Source of the DNA: UBA668 sp040081465
Lineage (GTDB): Bacteria; Actinomycetota; Acidimicrobiia; Acidimicrobiales; Ilumatobacteraceae
NCBI GenBank assembly: GCA_040081465.1
Contig: JBEBGL010000002.1
Coordinates: 248,001-312,000 of the forward strand
Reading direction: 5' to 3'
Length of the DNA: 64,000 nt
Part shown: one piece after another, positions 61,193 to 64,000 of the stretch
How positions within the stretch are numbered: the first letter of the stretch is position 1
How the letters are laid out: the number at the start of each line of letters is the position of its first letter
Notes under the pieces: model-generated
The model's input: the letters and a program-made list of their open reading frames with translations, nothing else
The model's database searches: none
Told to the model about the DNA's origin: nothing
Translations under genes and position numbers: made by a program

Positions 61193-62575
61193 TCAGGTCG
61201 CGTCGAAGGCGTCGATCAACTTCAGCAGTGCGTTCTCCACCAGTTCGGGCAGCGCAGGATGTATCCACACTTGGCCGCGCGCCATCTCGTCGACGGTGTT
61301 TCCGAGATGCATGCCTTGCACCAACAACTGCACCAGTGCCGATGCTTGATAGCCGATGATGTGCGCACCGATGACGGTGCGCGTGCGCGGATCGCCAATC
61401 AGCTTGCAGAAGCCGCTCGTGTCTTCCATCGCCCAGCCGTAAGCGATGTCGCTGTAGTCGTGCCGGATGACGACGTATGGCTCGCCGCGCGTTTGCGCTT
61501 CTTGTTCGGTAAGGCCGACAGCTCCGATCTGCGGATTACCGAAGACAGCGTGCGGCGCAGGACGCTTGTCGTATGCGCGCAGCGCGTTGGGGTTCATCAG
61601 GTTGTGGCGTACGACCTTTGCCTCGCCGTTCGCCATGTGCTTCAACTGGTAGCGACCGTTGATGTCGCCGAGCGCCCACACGCCGGGCGCGCTTGTGCGA
61701 CCAAACTCGTCGACAGCCACGTAGCCGCGTGAATCGATGGCTATACCGCCCGCCTCGACGCGTAGTTGGTCGCTGTTCGGAATGCGGCCAGTCGCGACCA
61801 GCAGCGCGTCGCCGTCGATCGTGCGAGGACCTGCATCGCACTCGACGTGGACAACGATTCCATCGCTCGACTTTGAGATGCGAGTGACCTCCGAGCCAAG
61901 AGCGAGATCGAAGCGCTCGGCGGACAGTTCTGTAAAGCGCTGCGCGATCTCGTCGTCTTCTGCGCGCAGCAACTCGTGGCCGCGATTGATGATCGTCACC
62001 TTCGAACCGAGTGCCTGGAACACGTGACCGAGTTCGGCGGCGATGAAGCCGCCGCCAAGCACGATCAGGTGCGCCGGCAGTTTCTCGATCCGCATGATGT
62101 CGTCGCTTGTGTGAAACGGCACGCTGTCGATTCCGGGGAAGTAGGGAACGAACGAGCGAGCGCCAGCAGCAATCACGACTTGTTTGCCGGTGATCACCGT
62201 GCCGTCCACTTCTAGCTGGCGGTCACCAACGAAGTGCGCCTCACCGTCGTACACGTCGACGTTCGGAAGCCCTATCCGATACTCGCGGCCGCCTACTGCG
62301 ATTGGGTCGATACGCCCGAACACGCGCTGCACGATCGCCGGCCAGTCCGCGCCGCGGAATTCGGTGTGGATCCCCAGGTGCGCACCGTGCTTTGCGTGCT
62401 CTGCGAGGTCGGCGGGAAAGATCAGCATCTTCGACGGGATGCATCCACGATTCACGCAAGTACCGCCGAAGACATCGCGCTCGACGATCGCGATCCGCAT
62501 GTCGTCCATCTCGGGTCCGATGATCGAGTTACCCGACCCAGTGCCAATCACAATCAAGTCATAGTCAGTACCCAC
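61193..62575 (-). CDS. mtr: Mycothione reductase
   Basis: 460 residues from GTG 62575. Pyridine nucleotide-disulphide reductase: FAD motif DLIVIGTGSGNSI (~5-17), redox disulphide GGTCVNRGCIPSKM (~37-50), NAD(P) motif LIVLGGGFIAAELGHVF (~165), and the C-terminal His-Glu pair in HPALPELVENAL (~445). The GTGSGN start and overall spacing match mycothione reductase rather than dihydrolipoamide dehydrogenase. It reduces the disulphide of mycothiol with NADPH and marks the organism as a mycothiol user. Confidence 0.9.
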   Translation of the reverse strand: MGTDYDLIVIGTGSGNSIIGPEMDDMRIAIVERDVFGGTCVNRGCIPSKMLIFPADLAEHAKHGAHLGIHTEFRGADWPAIVQRVFGRIDPIAVGGREYRIGLPNVDVYDGEAHFVGDRQLEVDGTVITGKQVVIAAGARSFVPYFPGIDSVPFHTSDDIMRIEKLPAHLIVLGGGFIAAELGHVFQALGSKVTIINRGHELLRAEDDEIAQRFTELSAERFDLALGSEVTRISKSSDGIVVHVECDAGPRTIDGDALLVATGRIPNSDQLRVEAGGIAIDSRGYVAVDEFGRTSAPGVWALGDINGRYQLKHMANGEAKVVRHNLMNPNALRAYDKRPAPHAVFGNPQIGAVGLTEQEAQTRGEPYVVIRHDYSDIAYGWAMEDTSGFCKLIGDPRTRTVIGAHIIGYQASALVQLLVQGMHLGNTVDEMARGQVWIHPALPELVENALLKLIDAFDAT

Positions 62576-62619
62576 AAAGCCAGTCTGCCCGGGCAAAGCG
62601 CCCGTCACGGGCTTCGGGG

Positions 62620-62625
62620 TACCCT
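62620..62625 (+). promoter_or_regulatory. -10 element TACCCT of a probable leaderless transcript
   Basis: TACCCT ends six bases before the GTG at 62632. Same spacing as the elements before 18803, 30465 and 41327. Confidence 0.45.
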
Positions 62626-62631
62626 CGGCGC

Positions 62632-63312
62632 GTGAGTCCTGCCCCTGATGATCGCGAGTTTGTTGAGATTGCGGATGGGGAGACGCTTTGGCGGTTTGAG
62701 CGTGGCTTTCTTGAGTCGAACTGGACTTGTATCTGGGGGCGAGGATGCAAGGGCATCCTTGATCATCCGGCCGAAGATTTGCAGCAGGGATGTTGCTCGG
62801 TTGGCGCCGAGATGACCGACGCAGAGGAAGCGATGACGATCTCGGCGCTCGCAGCCACACTGTCGCCGCAACATTGGCAACACCACTCGCATCGCGATGC
62901 GGACGATGTGTTCAGCAGCGATGCGCGCAGCAACACCAAGGTCGTCGACGGCGCGTGCATCTTCCTCAACCGTCCCGGCTTTGAAGGTCGCGTCGGGTGT
63001 GCGCTGCACATCGCTGCAGAAGCGGCGGGGGAATCGCCGACCGACTGGAAGCCGTCAGTGTGTTGGCAGCTACCGATTCGTGTCGATTGGCAAGACCACG
63101 GCGCCACCGAGCACGCAACGGTTCGCCGTTGGTCGCGCGCCGATTGGGGCGAAGAAGGCAAGACGATGGCGTGGTGCTGCACGGAAGGCAGTGACGCCTA
63201 CATCGGCGAAGAACGCGTCATCGATTCGTTGGCCACAGAGTTGACCGGCATCGCCGGTGATGCGGTGTACGTGCAACTGCGTTCGCGACTCAACGCTCCG
63301 CTGACCGACTAG
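62632..63312 (+). CDS. Uncharacterised Cys/His-rich protein
   Basis: 226 residues, not recognised with confidence. Cysteines: CIWGRGCKGI (~33-42), QGCCSVGAEM (~52-61), GACIFLNR, RVGCALHIAAE and WCCTEGS. A spaced C/C/CC/C arrangement with CALHIA recalls the YkgJ/DUF3109 metal-cluster group, but I cannot confirm it. No signal peptide or membrane helix. Divergent from mycothione reductase with 56 bp between; converges on the next gene with a 4-bp overlap. Starts at GTG 62632. Confidence 0.75.
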   Translation: MSPAPDDREFVEIADGETLWRFERGFLESNWTCIWGRGCKGILDHPAEDLQQGCCSVGAEMTDAEEAMTISALAATLSPQHWQHHSHRDADDVFSSDARSNTKVVDGACIFLNRPGFEGRVGCALHIAAEAAGESPTDWKPSVCWQLPIRVDWQDHGATEHATVRRWSRADWGEEGKTMAWCCTEGSDAYIGEERVIDSLATELTGIAGDAVYVQLRSRLNAPLTD

Positions 63313-63875
63313 AGAGTGGGCACTACAGGAAAAGTCACCGTTGACTCGGCGAGTCGGCGGCAGGCGCGCCGCTCGCGGCGAATCGGCCACCAGTCGTAGA
63401 GCAAGATCTCTAACGGCTTCCACATCGACACCCAGCCGAGCACGGCGAGGCCTTCGTGAATGACTTCGATAACCGGGTTCTCGCTGGCGCCGATCGCTCG
63501 CGACGCAGTGTTGAACCCTGCAATCGCGACGATGCCAATCAACAAGCTAAACCGACCTCGACGTAACAGCTTGCGCAACTCTCGATCCGCCTGCCACTCG
63601 CGATACTCGAAGTGATTGTGCAACCCGGTGACAATCGCTTCCTCACGGCCGGCGAACCTGCCATCAGCAACGAGAATCTCGAGAGTGATGGGCTGGTCTT
63701 TGTCGAGGTCTTCCGCCCACTCCTCTATCCAGTCGGCAACCTCTTGATTGAGTGAGCGTTCATTGAGCGGCGTCGGATCCATCGGATTGAAGATGTGCTC
63801 GACGGTCGCGACCCGCACCTGTATCGGACGTTTATTCAGCTCGTCGCGCGTGCGCGGCCAATAGCGTTGTTCCAT
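63309..63875 (-). CDS. Uncharacterised two-helix membrane protein
   Basis: 188 residues. A charged N-terminal half (~1-105; NQEVADWIEEWAEDLDKDQP, HNHFEYREWQADREL) and two helices (FSLLIGIVAIAGFNTA at ~110 and VIHEGLAVLGWVSMWKPLEI at ~138), then a basic end. I know no function. It starts three bases after the stop of the acyl-CoA dehydrogenase gene on the same strand, so they are probably co-transcribed. Confidence 0.75.
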   Translation of the reverse strand: MEQRYWPRTRDELNKRPIQVRVATVEHIFNPMDPTPLNERSLNQEVADWIEEWAEDLDKDQPITLEILVADGRFAGREEAIVTGLHNHFEYREWQADRELRKLLRRGRFSLLIGIVAIAGFNTASRAIGASENPVIEVIHEGLAVLGWVSMWKPLEILLYDWWPIRRERRACRRLAESTVTFPVVPTL

Positions 63876-63878
63876 CGC

Positions 63879-64000
63879 TCAGCCGTTCTTAGGAAGTTCC
63901 GCCCAAGTCTTCACACGATCGTCGTTGGGCTCCTTGGGTAGCCCGAGCGCTCGCTCGCCAAGAATGTTGCGCTGAACCTGATCGGTACCGCCGTAGATCG
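63879..64000 (-). CDS. Acyl-CoA dehydrogenase, C-terminal end only (runs off the window)
   Basis: About 40 C-terminal residues on the minus strand, ending at TGA 63881-63879. The sequence YGGTDQVQRNILGERALGLP is the signature end of acyl-CoA dehydrogenases (the YGGT[DS]Q...R FAD-contact segment). The body and start lie beyond base 64000. Oxidises an acyl-CoA thioester; ETF is the usual acceptor of the family. Confidence 0.85.
   Translation of the reverse strand, partial: IYGGTDQVQRNILGERALGLPKEPNDDRVKTWAELPKNG

Overview
The window is high-G+C, gene-dense actinobacterial chromosome, most consistent with the class Acidimicrobiia (Ilumatobacter-like). This is inferred from a mycothione reductase, mycofactocin genes (MftE, MftF), Ala/Lys/Pro-rich tails on ribosomal proteins L4 and L22, PyrR-type pyrimidine control, and many GTG starts with ATGA/GTGA overlaps. 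I see no tRNA, rRNA, insertion sequence, prophage or CRISPR array. No stretch longer than about 260 bp lacks a gene.

Layout. 1-2885: an asymmetric ABC exporter pair (first gene cut by the window edge), convergent with a YeiH-type membrane protein (2870-3922). 3930-6726: the pyrR-pyrB-pyrC operon, preceded by a well-formed PyrR-binding RNA hairpin. 6731-6832: a striking fourfold palindromic repeat. 6848-18543 (minus): rplC to secY-adk, a nearly intact S10-spc operon. 18544-18802: its leader and a divergent promoter region. 18803-19667: a frameshifted methyltransferase on the opposite strand that separates rplC from rpsJ. 19648-23353 (minus): fusA-tuf-rpsJ without rpsL/rpsG. 23471-23540: a second, truncated copy of the palindromic repeat. 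23540-24808: a NERD-domain membrane protein. 24877-28511: a second asymmetric ABC exporter pair.

28522-35888 is the metabolic core. A molybdopterin oxidoreductase is divergent from a six-gene, fully overlapping operon: ETF alpha, FixC-type flavoprotein, FixX ferredoxin, ETF beta, MftE and MftF. It couples an electron-transfer chain to the last two steps of mycofactocin biosynthesis, while MftA/B/C/D are absent from the window.

35747-44284 holds a DUF4395 protein, an atypical alanine-racemase-like protein, a membrane acyltransferase-like protein, a zinc metallopeptidase, a ROK kinase, a 2-oxoglutarate oxygenase, a lipoprotein, an ECF sigma factor with a likely membrane partner, and uracil-DNA glycosylase. 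44289-51076 (minus) is a branched-chain-amino-acid-type ABC system in three genes, including an MFS-ATPase-ATPase triple fusion and a fused permease. 51104-55962 carries an acetyltransferase, envelope proteins and a VanY-like peptidase with surface repeats. 55922-60323 (minus) is a response regulator-histidine kinase-GH3 glucosidase operon. 60430-64000 has a secreted Gly/Pro-rich protein, mycothione reductase, two uncharacterised genes and the end of an acyl-CoA dehydrogenase.

Several first-in-operon genes have a TANNNT -10 element 6-8 nt before the start codon, which suggests leaderless transcription is common here.
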